Of a DNA stretch of 64,000 bases, positions 1-12,980 are shown piece by piece. How positions within the stretch are numbered: position 1 is the first letter of the stretch; each line of letters starts with the position of its first letter. Source of the stretch: Manduca sexta (taxonomy: Eukaryota; Arthropoda; Insecta; Lepidoptera; Sphingidae). Below the pieces are notes generated by a model. That model saw only the letters and a program-made list of their open reading frames with translations. It was not told where the DNA came from and made no database searches. The translations under genes were made by a program, and so were the position numbers. Where the stretch lies: contig NC_051131.1 of the NCBI RefSeq assembly GCF_014839805.1, positions 4,204,913-4,268,912 of the forward strand. Direction: 5' to 3'.

Positions 1-540
1 AAGTAAAATTCCTTTAAAATCGTTACTTCTTTAAAATTTTGCCATTCAATACTATTTATATAAATAAAATTATAAACAAAATTAATGATATTTACCAAAT
101 GTCAAGTCGAAATAAAAACGTATTATGACGTTACATTTACGATGTGACGTGTGTACACGTCGTCTCAACTCATACGTTGTTGCACTCTAAGATCGACGCA
201 CAAAATATTCGCCTGGTGTTACTTATTCCCCGTACCAGTTTCAGCTAAATAGTAGTAATTAAATAGAACGATTGGTATTTATAAAGAATCCCATTACAAA
301 ATATTACACTCCACCTTCTTACTACTTTACGTTGACATGTGGAAATTTTGTGTAGCTAATTGGTTCCTTCGTGGCACATTTTTACTTAACAAGGTTTTTT
401 TTCTAGTGAATGAAGCCTTAAAAAAGCTTAAGGCCTTACTAAATTCCAAACTCAATTATTAAATATTTATAGAGTAGTTCATTGTAATCAAATCATTTTG
501 TTTTATGTCAGTATGTATATAGTATTCGAACTAAATTCAA
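1..540. other. Gene-free A+T-rich DNA
   Basis: No coding exon or RNA gene is supported here. A short open frame from 337 (about 47 codons) has no family resemblance and no convincing splice sites. The stretch ends at the left arm of the foldback repeat. Confidence 0.5.
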
Positions 541-905
541 TAAGGTGGTAGCTCAAGGTCCATTTTCATACATTTTGTTTCGGCTTTAATCTGGGTAACT
601 AAACAAGTATTGGCAAGTAAAGAATTTAAATTCACGTCTAGTTAGTGATTAGTTCTCGCAGTTGAAAGAAAAACGTAAAAATAATTAATAATCATGGATA
701 TTTCTGCCTTTAAAATTTCGTCATATTAAATTTTAAAGGCCGAAATATCCATGATTATTAATTATTTTTACGTTTTTCTTTCAACTGCGAGAACTAATCA
801 CTAACTAGACGTGAATTTAAATTCTTTACTTGCCAATACTTGTTTAGTTACCCAGATTAAAGCCGAAACAAAATGTATGAAAATGGACCTTGAGGTATCG
901 CCTTA
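541..905. repeat. Long foldback (inverted-repeat) element, MITE-like
   Basis: Two arms of 178 bp (541-718 and 728-905) are near-perfect reverse complements around a 9-base loop at 719-727. Base x pairs with base 1446-x along the whole arm with no gap. I saw mismatches only at 546, 548 and 551 near the outer end and one near 705. The outer ends read TAAGG and CCTTA, so the duplicated target could be a TA. No transposase is encoded, so if mobile it is a non-autonomous element. A diverged single arm lies at 58226-58380, which shows the arm belongs to a dispersed family. The high arm identity suggests a recent origin or gene conversion between the arms. Confidence 0.85.
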
Positions 906-3785
906 AAGAAGACATTTTATCTATTACCTTTTTCATTGTATTATTTTATCCAATGGTCTTAAATTTTTTTAAATATTTTCTCAAAAATCATTTAATATCC
1001 ATCCATAATCCAAGTAGTAAGTTGAATTATCCATATCCTGTGATTGAAATACTTGCCACATGTCATATCACGATTTTTTAATTAAAAAGAACTGGTAACA
1101 GCTTTAGTGCGTATATTGCTTAAGTAACATTTTTTAAACTCCTAATTTATGTTCAAACTAACATGTAATTTAAAGTCGTTAAATATAAATATACTTCAAA
1201 AAGAATTAAATTTTTGTTTCTATTATCAATAACAAATTGTACTAAAATTATCAGCATTTAATTTCAAATCTATGAATCTCTATGAATCTATGTAAGAACG
1301 GGTCGGGTAACAATCCCACGCCCACTACAGTGATTCACCGATTCACCTAAATGTTAACAATGTGTAAACTATCAGAAAAAAAAAACATTTCACCAGGCAC
1401 GTTAATTAAAGCCACGTAAGTCATTCGAACAATGTAACACGTCGAAAACGCTAATAATCCTTTGTTCTGGTCGTTTAACAAATTATTAGCAAACATGAAC
1501 GTTTAGAGACGTCGTTCGTGGTTTCACGCGTTGCTTGCTTCTATTGTTTTTAATCACGAGGTAAATCAGAAGATTAACTAATACGCGTTTCCGCTGGCAC
1601 GCAAAGAGCCCACGGTCGCGGCGCGTCACGCTCTAGTGTCACAGTGTTGACAATGTTATGACAGCTTCCGCTCTTGCCAGATAGGTTACTGATCCGTGCG
1701 AAACAGTCTGGCATCACATACATAAAATACAGAGTCCACGTCTGGGGAGCTGACCAAGAGAACGCATGATCACGAGGTGTCCGACAATGACGATTTACTA
1801 TCCTCGTTAATGAGGTATAGCTGAAGATCAAAGTCTTATTCCCTTTACAGATAGTTCAAACATTTATACAAAACACGCCTTTAGCTGCAAGTAAGCATAT
1901 AATTAGTCATAAAAAGAGTTATAAGCATAGTAAAACCTAATGATTTTAGAAGAAGTATAATAAGTTTTCTAGAACGTGATTAATTCTCTTGATCCCTTAA
2001 ACATCATGCACCGTTTTTTTATAAAACGTTAGAGAATTGAGCCTTATTTTTATGATCGTTAGGTTACGTTAAGTTTATGTAGATCTAGATTCGATAAACT
2101 CCCGGACACTAAAACTTGAAAACAGAATTTTATTTCGTAATAAAGTAAAACATGAATGGACTTGCAGTTTCGCTCGTGTTCTCTAATGCTAAGTATAAGT
2201 AAAACGTGCGAATTACAGCACTATTTGGACTTGTCTTGATAATTGCAGCTTATCTGTATGTTTATCACGTGCACAACTGCAGCAGAAAATATAAAGCATT
2301 GATAACATCTCATTTGACTAATGTAGGTTTAATAAGATTGTGTTAAGTAACTGTTGACCTCCACTCAGTGAGGTAAAGAAGACCGGTTATACGAAACTGC
2401 TTCTGTAGCGTACTCCAATGGTTTTTGACAATTGTTTCACATTTATTGCATGAATTAGAAGTGCTCTTTACCATAGTTCTAAGTCATGTTTATTTGGGTA
2501 AAATTCCCTGCTACAAGACGTAGGTAAATAGAAAGTAATTTGCTGTATTTGTCACTCAATGGAAAAACACTCATTTTTACATAATTACATTCACGCACTT
2601 TTTAACTGGTATAAGTGAATCTTAAGAGTTTCATCATTAAACCTGATTTTAGTTTGAAGGTACGAAGACGTAACATTTAAATTACATAAAAGTACCACAC
2701 ATTTATCCAATGTGTCACTGGCACTCTCACCGGAACCGGATTTGAGTATTCATTACATGTGACAGATCAAAATAATGGCTCACACTCGCATGATATATTC
2801 AATTAAAACGGTTATGTCGGCCGGCTAATCTTTTATGCAATATGAAACATAAAGGGACTCCACAAAGAGAAAGCGAGCTTGGTTGACATTTTTACTGAGC
2901 TTAGTTGACAGGATGCTTAAGTAATAGGAAGTTATTTGGACTCGGATTGGAGAAGAGACATTTCAAAAAGTTATACTATTTTTTATAATGATAAAGAAAC
3001 TACGCCGATAAAGTTCTGAAGAAGAACTGGCACCAAGTAACAATGTCAGCCCAAAATACTAGAATTACAAAATATAGATCTTATATCATTTCACTAATTG
3101 AAATGATTAAAAACAACGCTAAACTATCGTTCAATACATTCTACAAAATACTGATTAAATTAACGTCATATAATAAATCAGCGGCATAACAGGATATGCC
3201 AATGGTGGTAAATGTCAAAACAAACAAGATTCAATTCCTGTTGATTAATTAAGGATGGAGTTATGAAGGAGTTTTAAGGACATCCATTGAAACTATTTTG
3301 CCATGATTGTAACATTAACAAAGATTATGCCGGAAAATTGCAAGTTCATTATATATTTAAACGGCTTTTAATAATTTATGAGAACTTGATTAAGTGATAA
3401 AGGCATCAGAAAGTTATTGAAGTCGATTTTCCGTCAGATTTAAAAATCCTTGTAACACCAGCATGACAGATATTTTTGTTGTAAATAAATTAAAATATTG
3501 CATTAATCATGTTGTCATATAAATACTATTTTTATACGAAAATGCAGTTTACATCGAAAAAGTACCACAAGGTAAATCAAAACTGCTTTTGACTAAGATT
3601 TCAGTAAGCCTTACTTAATACATCTCAGCTGCTATTAACGAGCAATATAAAATTATTTAGATGTAGGTGATAAAACCGGTTCTATAAGAGATACCTCACA
3701 ACGTAAGTATGCAACTAAACCCAGGTATATAAACTCTTTCAGGCTGCAATTGAATGTAAACACAGAAGAAATTAATGAACGCGCA
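906..3785. other. Gene-free stretch with one GC-richer patch
   Basis: No exon is supported. Bases 1575-1720 are clearly richer in G+C and CpG than the surroundings (ACGCG, GCGGCGCG). They hold an 85-codon minus-strand frame with no recognisable domain. The patch could be a regulatory element, a noncoding exon or an old insertion. Nothing else stands out. Confidence 0.4.
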
Positions 3786-4145
3786 ACATTATTTATTTAT
3801 TTATTTATTTATTTGTACAGCCAACAAAACATACACTTTACATAGTTTTTTTTTTTAAGAATTCGGTAAGTAATTTCTGCAGTGCTGTTTCAATTACAGG
3901 CTGTCACAGCATGAACATTTTAAATACATAACAATTAACAATTGGCTGCACCATAAGTGCAGTATATTCTAAATATAAGACTGAATATAAAACTGAATTT
4001 AGGTTTCAACAAGCGAGTTCAATATTTTCTTTTTGAAGATAGGAAGGGAGTCGTTAAATATGTCAATACAATCAGATTTTTCTACAATTCGGTTATATAT
4101 TATATATTATTATATATTATTATATTGCGGAAGGTAGACCTTAAT
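3786..4145 (-). mobile_element. Retroelement 3' end, antisense, with (ATTT)n tail
   Basis: A run of ATTT units (about 3789-3813) is followed by TTGTACAGCCAACAAAAC and a poly-T stretch. On the minus strand this reads as a non-LTR retrotransposon 3' end finishing in AATAAATAAA repeats, a layout also seen on the plus strand at 19090-19282 and 38560-38762. How far the element runs to the right is uncertain. The 81-codon frame at 3957-4202 is not recognisable. Confidence 0.45.
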
Positions 4146-4359
4146 TTGCTATTTACAGTCTTAAATTTTGCCCACGGCTTCGATACTACGATAAAGTTAT
4201 GAATCATCGTGTGCCAAAGGCTTTATTGACCGAAACCACCAATTGAAGGAGGCCTGCGAGGCGTAATCGTGTGAACCGGAGTCCTGCACCGGCTAACTCC
4301 TTCGCTATTATGCCGTTATATCTCCACAAGCACTCATTACTTTATTATCGAACTTGCAC

Positions 4360-4770
4360 AGCAATTTATCGATAGTTGATATGGTGAAGTTGTGACGTTA
4401 ATTCGCTATCGACTTATCTGAACTGAATTAAACATTTCGCTCGAGGCGTGTCGCGAATAAATGCTAAATTAAAACAAAGCAACTCGATTCAGATATCGAT
4501 AACGATTACTAGAACTTTGTTGTTGATTGCTGTAATACAATTTCGTAAGAGACAAGGGCGTCGATGGTATGCAAAGGAATTGATTTTATTCTGAGTGACG
4601 GAGCTGTCACTATCCGCTTACAATGTTAGAACAAGATAATCGATGGCGATAGTCGATAAGCATTACGTTCGCATGAATACTTTAAATATCGACCTTGTAA
4701 TGCATTCGGAACCACTTATGGCAATCGATTTTTTATACTCATAAAGATTTATCGATAAAATATATCGTTT
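4360..4770. promoter_or_regulatory. Cluster of TATCGATA palindromes
   Basis: Three exact TATCGATA sites occur at 4367-4374, 4494-4501 and 4750-4757. Related CTATCGAC, AATCGAT, GTCGATAA, TATCGAC and TATATCG motifs lie at about 4406, 4638, 4653, 4687, 4724 and 4761. In Drosophila TATCGATA is the DREF site, and CGATA is the core bound by the boundary protein BEAF-32. A regulatory or boundary role here is inference from motif density alone. Confidence 0.35.
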
Positions 4771-7700
4771 GGTTTCCGCCTACATTACAGCGCTCTGTTA
4801 TTAAGTAAGTAAACAAAGGCTTACTGTACGAAGAAATTGCGTGACAGATGAGCAACTTGGGCTACTCGTCGGAACACATAGACGCTTTGACCTAAATATA
4901 AACGGTTAATGATATCGCCTTAGCCTATACAAGGATTGAAGGAAATTTTTATATACCATACTGTATTATTATAGCTTTGCACTTGTTTGTGAGAAACAAC
5001 CCTTGTTTACCTATAAATATGAATAGTTATCTTGTGTAGGTATGCTAAAAAAGGTGTTCCGTAAAAGTGCATAAGGCTTAATATAATCTATCAAATATGA
5101 GTCATATTGTTCATTTTTTTTAGAATATACGCTATACGAGCTCTTGAACTTTAAACTTTATTTACCCAAAAGAGAAATCTTTTTATAAATCATTCAATAA
5201 ATCTCATATCTCCATCAATATTGTTAAAACTGACAAGCCTGTGATTTATTGGTTGTGCTTAAAGCCGTGAGGTCAATGTCGTTTTTTTAAATTATGTCAT
5301 CTTATATAACAAACAAGTTAATACGTTTGTTTCAAATGCACTTTCATCGAACAGAAATCGTACATAAATTCGCATTATTTAAAAAAATATATTAATTCAG
5401 CATTATCATGAGTATGGGGTGGGACAATCGACATATTTAAGACATTTTTCAGAATATACTTATATAATTTTTTTCACATAACCACCTGCCTATATTCAAC
5501 CTCGTCTTAGTAATAACGTGATGAGATAAATGTTCTAAAAATTAAAAAGTAATGCCAGATTTGGTAATCAATCTTAGGACCTACCAATCTATGTGCTTTG
5601 GCACTAGACCAAAAAGATTATAACCAAACAAAATACTATAAACCATACAATTGCTTTCTACGTTAGCGTCACTCTTCTAATTACATAATTCTTACGGTTT
5701 GTCAATCAGGGCCCTTATTGTGTATGATAGTGTAAACGCGTAACGCGGCCGTGTCATGTTATCTTCGAGAAATGTGCGTGGAATGGTATTCTGTAAGCCA
5801 AATTTCTATAGTCCTAAACATGATGCGTTGTGTTACGTGCTTGTTACACACTGTCAAAATAACGTGCGGGATAGAGAATAAGGCCCCAGTGTGAAGAATT
5901 TTATTACGTAGATCTTTATGTCAACTCATTGGCCTTAATGTGAGGAGTGACATTATTCCATCATTATCGCATTGCATGACAGCCGGCATAATTATAAACA
6001 TCGAGAAATACGTATCTCTAGTTGATTATAATTACTTAAAAAAAGGTCTAGACTCCGCGCACACTTCGTTTACATGTCGACGACTAAGTCGAATTTCTAA
6101 TTCGGCTGAATAATTTGACAGTTGAAGATAAAAGAATTTGAATAGTAAGAAGCAAATATCAAGATACTTTTTTGCTAACTTGAAATTGGCAAACTATTAT
6201 TGCCATAAAAACAAAAAGAAACTCGAATATACACGCAGACTACTAGGCTAATATTTTCGGCAAAGAATCTACGCAACACGGAACGCCGAAGTTCCAAATT
6301 CTTAAACATAATATTATATTTATGGCTAAATTCAAGCCTCTATATAAGTCTACTATTTCCGCGTACAGTTCTTTGTTACAACTTAAGTAGTCTATCATTG
6401 CCTCAAACATTCATTCACGCATTTACAATCGATATTTTATCAGAATTTTAATTACTATTTGATTGGCTTGAAGGCTGCTACCGCTCAACGGAAGTTTGTA
6501 GTATTCCAGCCAGAGAAAACTAAACCTTTACAGCAATATTTAAAGTTGTAATTTATCTTTAATTTGCCTAATTATTTTTACGATTATCCACAAAGCATAA
6601 ATTAATTAAAACTAAATTATAAACGAAAGTTGAAAGAACCCAATATACCTAATTAGGCATTCTTTTCATTTTTAACACTTTATTCTTTGAAATGAAAGTA
6701 TGAATTTGATTTTGAAAATTCATACATAGAAAACTAAATGGTTTATGATTACGATAGGTTACTTTTATTTAGTACTCAGATTTTCAAACAGACAGAGCTG
6801 CGAGCTAAAGTTAATAACAACCACTTTCGTTCATATGCATATTATAATGAATACTATACGATATGCAAATACAATAATGAATAGTATAACGAAGGCCAAC
6901 CCTGAAATATAAACTGTGCAGTTATTAATGACGCTTAACATCGTAACAATTTACTAATTGCTATGTGAAACTGGTGCAAATTACTAGACACAGAAGGGCG
7001 GCCCTGAGTTGCGAAATCTGGAGTAATGAATGCGGTGTCAAGGCCCATCCACGACGTGACAAAACGATAACACCGAATTAGATAAAAAAGTGCGGTTTAT
7101 TTGCCAACCGTATTCCGAAACGATACCTTACGACACCGCGCCCATTTAAAAATAACTCATATGCGAATAACCTTATGCGTTACCATAATCTCGGTTTAAA
7201 TAAACAAAGAAACACTGCAATGAAAATTGCGTGCATTCGTGAACCGTTCGCGCAATGAGGAACGTATTTGCATAACGCTGCCGTTTTTAACCGACTTAAA
7301 AAAGGAGGTTCTCAATTTGACCGTATTTTATTTATTACCTCAAAACTTTTTACTCACACAATTGTCCCGATTGGCCTGTCTAAACACGAATTCACCGAAT
7401 TAAGGTTGGGGACAATGGCGATCGAGTTGCGAAACAATTTTTTTGTCGTTATTAAAAAGTGACCGGCCTTTGCAAACAACTTTGAACAATAATTATATTG
7501 TAATTTTACACGATATTTACACGCACCTTGGGACATATTTGCGTGTAAAAAACCAAGTGTTTAACTGGCATAATGTCCGTGTTGGTATTATTCTAATTAT
7601 AAGGAGGTTTTTTATGTGGCAACATTCATTTATGTTGTGTTTACGTCCGTTTGAGTCTACCAAATTATATGTTGCAAGTACTCAATCATCACAAGCTTAA

Positions 7701-9045
7701 AGTGAAACTCGAAAGTCTATGATTAGCTGAAATTATATTAGATTTGTCTATCAGAGAACAGTAATGTTGGAGATGATTGCTCCATGAAATCGCACCTTTG
7801 TGAGAAAATGCATTGTCGATAAAATATTTTTAAGTTCTTTGAATATCCGACTGGATAATAAAATATAAATACTGTAAAGCAAATGCCATTTATACTTATA
7901 TGTATATGAGACAATATTTCTATCATTCATAATCTTGAGATATAACAGCACAGTTCTAAACAAAAATAATTTAAAGCAAATAAAAGAAATAATTTTAAAA
8001 TAAATGACAGATGTTTAAATTTAAAAAAATATTATAATTCAGCAAAAGACTGTTAATTTAAATAACGTCTCTATTTGAATACAAAACACGTAAGGTCATA
8101 AATATTTTATACAAAACAAACACTAAACCTAAAGTTTCATCGAATAAAATATAGAATTAAATTTCCAATTTGACACGACTCACGAAATACGAAACTTCGC
8201 AGACATATTTATTTTTTTAAATTTCTATGCAAAATCTGTCCATCATATTTTTTCCTTCTATAGTTACCGCATCGGGGAAAGTGGACATAAAAATAAACCG
8301 AAACTGATACCAGAAGTTTCTACAAGCATATCCGGCGACATGTCGTAGCAATAATACAGTTTCAGACATCTGACAATGTTTTCGAGTCACATAATACTAA
8401 ATCTTATTGAATATGTATGCAACGACATGCTTTACTGAACGGATTTACAAAATAAATTTAATTTTATACCTATATTCATATTTTAGCAACATTTTAGAGT
8501 AGTGTCAAGTCTGATATATCAAATTCGGGTGCACGTAAAACGTATGCTGAATTGAATGAATTTAAAACTAATAATAAATGAAAAATAATAATAACATTCT
8601 TCTACTATGATACGTTTTATTGCTAAAATAATAATTATTTATACAATTTGAAGCTGACTGCGTCCTCTGCAATTGCACATCATTCGTTAAAAAAATATTG
8701 CAATACACAATGTAAGGTACTTATTTTTTTTAAATGTACATAAATTATAAAAGCGGTTAAGCTCAATGCCAAAATCAATTAGCCAAGGGGTCTCTTTCAC
8801 AATGCCAATGACCTTACCAACAAAATCGTTTGTATAAACAAATAAACTCAATTAGTTTTTTATTACCTTCAGTAGTTTTTGTGTTATAAAAAATAATGAA
8901 ACTGAAATTAAATTCGCTTAAGCGTTATATTTTCATAACGAAGCAAAAAGTTGCATTTACTTTGAGGTTTTATTTAATATTGTTAAGCGTATAATTTATT
9001 GAGATCCACTATTCGATTTTAGTTTAATTATTATGTTTTTCTTTT
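4771..9045. other. Gene-free stretch
   Basis: No exon is supported. Around 7290-7700 two overlapping plus-strand frames (64 and 85 codons) lie beside a phrase reading CCGACTTAAAAAAGGAGG. That phrase resembles a common lepidopteran repeat, so I take them as repeat-derived. The rest is A+T-rich with no recognised signal. Confidence 0.4.
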
Positions 9046-9300
9046 CAGGTAATAGCGAGCGTCAACCTGACAAATGATCTATTGGAACTGGTAACAATAA
9101 AATTACATGTGCCTGATGTTAAACAAAACATAATGATCTCCTATGTTAACGTGAATGTTAGACATTGAAATAAAACTATTCTCCAGATTTTATCGCGATT
9201 TTTTATATTATTAATTTCTTCCGACGTTTCGAAGACTTTGCAGCCTTCGTGGTCACGGAGCGGACGGAGAACATTGTAAAATATTTCAACCTAAATACAA
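9046..9300 (+). repeat. Dispersed repeat fragment
   Basis: The stretch from about 9110 contains GTGAATGTTAGACATTGAAA, then TTTTATCGCGATTTTTT, then CCGACGTTTCGAAGACTTTG and CGTGGTCACGG. The first phrase recurs in changed form at the very end of the window (63950-64000). TTTTATCGCGG recurs near 21935. It is a common lepidopteran interspersed repeat, class unknown to me. It also mimics an exon, with a good CTTTTCAG acceptor at 9048 and an open frame to a stop near 9168. I reject the exon because that frame runs through the repeat. Confidence 0.55.
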
Positions 9301-12250
9301 TTGTTGCTCGATTAAACATATTTAAGACACGACTTTCAAACGAACAGAACTAAAATAATAATTTTATAACCAAAGAATAATTATACGAGGGCTAACGTCT
9401 ACAATATAATTTTTTGAACGTCACCTATGTTATTACGTTTCACTTCCACAACGAAAACGAATTAAAATCCGATCAAAAGTTATATTTATTACACCACCTA
9501 TAAGTTATGCCAAAAGCCACACATACCTATTTACACAATACACATACACACGAAAATACTAATTTTATTTCTTAGTGCAGTTATAAACATTTCGATTTAT
9601 TAAGGCTTCATGCTGTATTAGTATTGCAATAACCGACATAATAAATTGCACGAAAATATTTTTATCTGCACATACAATGTGTTTAAACCAATGGCCGCAT
9701 TTTTTATAAATTTTCTGCGGTCATTTTAAATGTCTGTACATATCATTAGAAGATTTACCTCGCTATGACCTGTAATAATGTATCGCATAATACATTATGT
9801 TAACAAACTTAACACAAAGAAAGGTAATTATTATTAATAAGCATTTTAGTTTCGCTTCTTGGGAGGGTTGCACGTAACAAGACGCAATTTTAAATAAAAT
9901 ACCAATTCTATAAAAAAGTAACTTTGCAATGAATTCTTGAGTAATTTTTATTTTTGCAAAATACATCATGGATTTTTATGCATTTATAAAGGTGTCTTTC
10001 TATGGTTATATTGCTATATATTTTGAAAACATTCAGCTAATTCTGCCATCTATGTCTTTTATTTTTTAACTTTATAGAGATAGCTGTTAAAACTACTCGC
10101 ACACGACACAAACTAGCATACCAAATATAGGGTAAGTAACTATACTACAATAACTAAACAGCTCACAAACTCGCACTGTGTAAACAAACTATTAAGACTG
10201 ATTATTTAGCACCAACATTAAATGCTATTAAAACAATATCACTAGTTAATTTTATTAGAAGAATCATTAATTTGGCGACCTTCAGCGCCGCAGACAGGTG
10301 GACTGCTTCAGGCGGTCATTAACATAGCTCGACTTTGATTAAAAATTGCCTAACATGAGTCAGATAGAAATGAAGAATGTGACCTAGCATTTGCAAGGCA
10401 AACGAGAAATGAAACAGTGTATAAAAGGGTTTATATTTTATTCCTACAGAATTTTCAAATAAATCAACTGTATAAATTATTGTCTTAAAAGTTACTATAA
10501 ATAGAAAAACTGCTTACTTTGCGAACAGAATTTAACATAATAATATGTAATTTATACAGAATGTTTAGGTATTACAATTTCGATGTTATTACCTACGATT
10601 AAAGTAGAAGTTAGGAAAGTTGAATCTCGCATCTCCATTAACAATTTTAATGAAAATTTGTACTGAAATGAAGCCCCTGCTAATTATGTGAAACCGTGGG
10701 AAAACAGATTTGAATTCAAGCGCTAATTATTCGAATTGCACGAAATGTTACTGACGTTCGTACGGGTCTGATGTGTTTGGTATTTAACATTGAGTAGACC
10801 TCGCATTGGCACACGCGCATGAAAAATTACATTTGTTATAAAATGTGTTATGCAACATATTGTTTAAAAAATAATTGATTCCATTAGACAAGACTGCGGT
10901 GTTTTATTTGTAAAAAATAAACGCAAATTTTTTTTTTTGCCAAAACACAACGTTTAGGAGCTGTGAAGAAATACCCTTTATCCTCAGTGGAATTACTCAT
11001 AATATCACAAATTTTATTCTAGCTTTGCTTCTTTCGAATAAATGATACCTACATTTTACTTACAAAATTTCTATACTTATATAAGTTCCACTATCTATCT
11101 ACCCAGAAATACAGTCATACTAATATAAACATTATATGATAACTCGAACCAAATCGGTAAAGAAAATACCGATTTCATTTTCCACAATAGAACTAGCGTC
11201 AACCAAGGGGTGCGAATTACATATCAAATAGCGGAAATTCGCTCCCTCTCCGACACTTTTCATGCGAAAACAATAATGCAAAACAATTGACGTGAAATAT
11301 AAATGTAACGGCAACTCATTTGGAAAAAGCCGTCCATACCAGATGTTTAGTGTCAAATTAAACCATTTTCACGCCCTTATAATTGATAATAATAGTAATT
11401 ATGAAAAGTATTACCGTATTAATAAACATTACACAGTAATACATTACGATGAATTCTTAGAAACCCTTATTACGTGTTAGAGCTAATACAGGTTAAATTT
11501 CTATAACCAGTTTGCGAGCTAGTATTTTCGGTTTGGGCTGAAGTATATACGTAACGACTTAATAACTGGTTAAATGAATCAAAGAGGGTGATGTCAGTCG
11601 ATATTTTCCATGTCAGTGAAATTAGGTTTGGTGAGCGATGGTGCGAGGTTTATTGTTTCGCAATTAGCTGTTAGCATTCCATGTAACTTGCATAACAATA
11701 GCAACTGATAACTATGTACAGCAAAAAGAGTGATTTTGCAAATCTGACTCATTTTCAAGGCTAAAGGAAAAACTGGCAGAACTGTTAAGTTCCAACAGGC
11801 CATGATTGTGTCGACTCTTAAGGGGAATGATCTCTGAACTCCAAACTAAGGATAACCGAAAATCGAAGTAAGATTAAACACCTAAGATTTGCTCAACGCG
11901 AGTATTCTGATTAAATTTTACATTCCCCTTGACCAGTAAACTACTCCAAATGCTCGATTTAGTAGAAATCTTGCGTGCGTATAATACCAAACCAATGCCA
12001 AGGCAAATAGAATAAATAATACACAATAAATTAGGCATTACGTTATCATTTATTCAAGGATACTTTATAAATGTAAAACTTTTTGATAAAACTAAGGTCA
12101 TCTGTGTAGCGATCGCACCACGATTTCTTACAACATCTATGGCTGTCCAAGACATTCACATGTCACGTATATTTCGTGTATGGAAGTTATTTCCAAATCA
12201 CCAAGAAAGTCGCGAGCGAAACCTGGCCATAAAAAATATAACAGAGTGCC
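9301..12250. other. Gene-free stretch
   Basis: Only short A+T-rich open frames lie here (for example 9763-9969 and 11132-11356 on the minus strand). None has a hydrophobic signal, splice pattern or family resemblance. No recognised repeat was seen. Confidence 0.4.
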
Positions 12251-12254
12251 TTGG

Positions 12255-12392
12255 ACTGCCACTATGACGTAGATGTAATGCGGTACGGATATGACTACGG
12301 CGCTGAGGTCCTGGGTTCGAATCCCGGGTCGGCCAAAAATATTTGTGACTGGATTTTTCCACCTTAAAAATTACTCAGTTGTAACTGTAAGC
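12255..12392 (+). mobile_element. tRNA-derived SINE, family B, fragment
   Basis: CTGAGGTCCTGGGTTCGAATCC around 12304-12325 is a tRNA-like B box (GGTTCGAATCC) in the setting shared with copies at 37661 and 41538. The downstream GACTGGATTTTTCCACC also matches the family. The upstream A-box half is degraded. The copy is cut off by the family A SINE at 12393. Confidence 0.7.
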
Positions 12393-12709
12393 GGCGATAG
12401 CCTAGTTGGGTGGGGAACGGACTGCCAAAATGAATGTATGCATGTTCAAATCCCAAGGGCACACACCTCTGACTTTTCTAAAATCATGTGTGTATTCTTG
12501 GTGAATTTATCGTTCGCTTTAACGGTGAAGGAAAACATCGTGAGGAAACCTGCACATCTGAGAAGTTCTCTATGGGAATTTCGAAGGTGTGTGAAGTCTA
12601 CCAATCCGCACTAGGCCAGCGTGGTGGACTAAGGCCTAATCCCTCTCAGTAGTAGAGGAGGCCCGTGCTCAGCAGTGGGCAAGTATATAATACAGGGCTG
12701 ATATTATTT
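12393..12709 (+). mobile_element. tRNA-derived SINE, family A, near full length
   Basis: The element starts GGCGATAGCCTAGTTGGGTG (A-box-like) and has GTTCAAATCCCAAGGGCAC (B box). Its body contains GGTGAAGGAAAACATCGTG, GCGTGGTGGACTAAGGCC and CCTCTCAGTAGTAGAGGAGG, and it ends TACAGGGCTGATATTATT. This is the longest of five copies in the window. The others are at 20455-20613 (minus), 55107-55307, 59563-59631 (minus) and 63301-63387. Flanks TAACTGTAAG and TAACTCGAAG may be a decayed target duplication. The 107-codon frame across it is not a gene. Confidence 0.85.
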
Positions 12710-12714
12710 AACTC

Positions 12715-12980
12715 GAAGTCAGGAACTTGGTGGTGTGATACCCCCGTGCCACGGAAAGCACTTAAAGACGTTGGTCTTGCGCCATCAATCTGTAGTCATG
12801 GTGAATCGGCATCTTACCGCAATATGAGAGTGAACGAACAGAGAGTGCACCTGTGCATTGCACACACACTTGTGCACTAAAATATATCCTGCGCACCTGG
12901 CTAATCTCCGCTGAGATCGGCCGCCGTGGCCAAAATTTGACTTGGAGAGTTTCATTCATTCATTCATTCATTCATTATAA
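12715..12980 (+). mobile_element. Non-LTR retrotransposon 3' end with (CATT)n tail
   Basis: The block includes ATGAGAGTGAACGAACAGAG, GTGCACCTGTGCATTGCAC and GGCCGCCGTGGCCAAAATTTG and ends in about six TTCA/CATT units (12951-12976). It resembles the 3' end of a widespread lepidopteran LINE with a short tandem tail. Two opposite-strand frames here (71 and 65 codons) are chance frames of the repeat. Confidence 0.65.

Noticed and set aside
1574..1831. 85-codon minus-strand open frame
   Set aside because: Probably a by-product of the higher G+C in the patch. No recognisable protein family.
7268..7700. Two overlapping frames as a small gene
   Set aside because: The region contains a phrase typical of a lepidopteran repeat, and neither frame resembles a known protein.
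9048..9168. Apparent exon with a good acceptor and open frame to a stop
   Set aside because: Its 3' half matches a dispersed repeat also present at the end of the window, and the frame continues through that repeat.
12290..12335. tRNA gene suggested by a GGTTCGAATCC box
   Set aside because: No cloverleaf could be folded by eye, and the same box recurs in several longer repeats with shared non-tRNA bodies, so it is a SINE. The same holds for 37700-37730.
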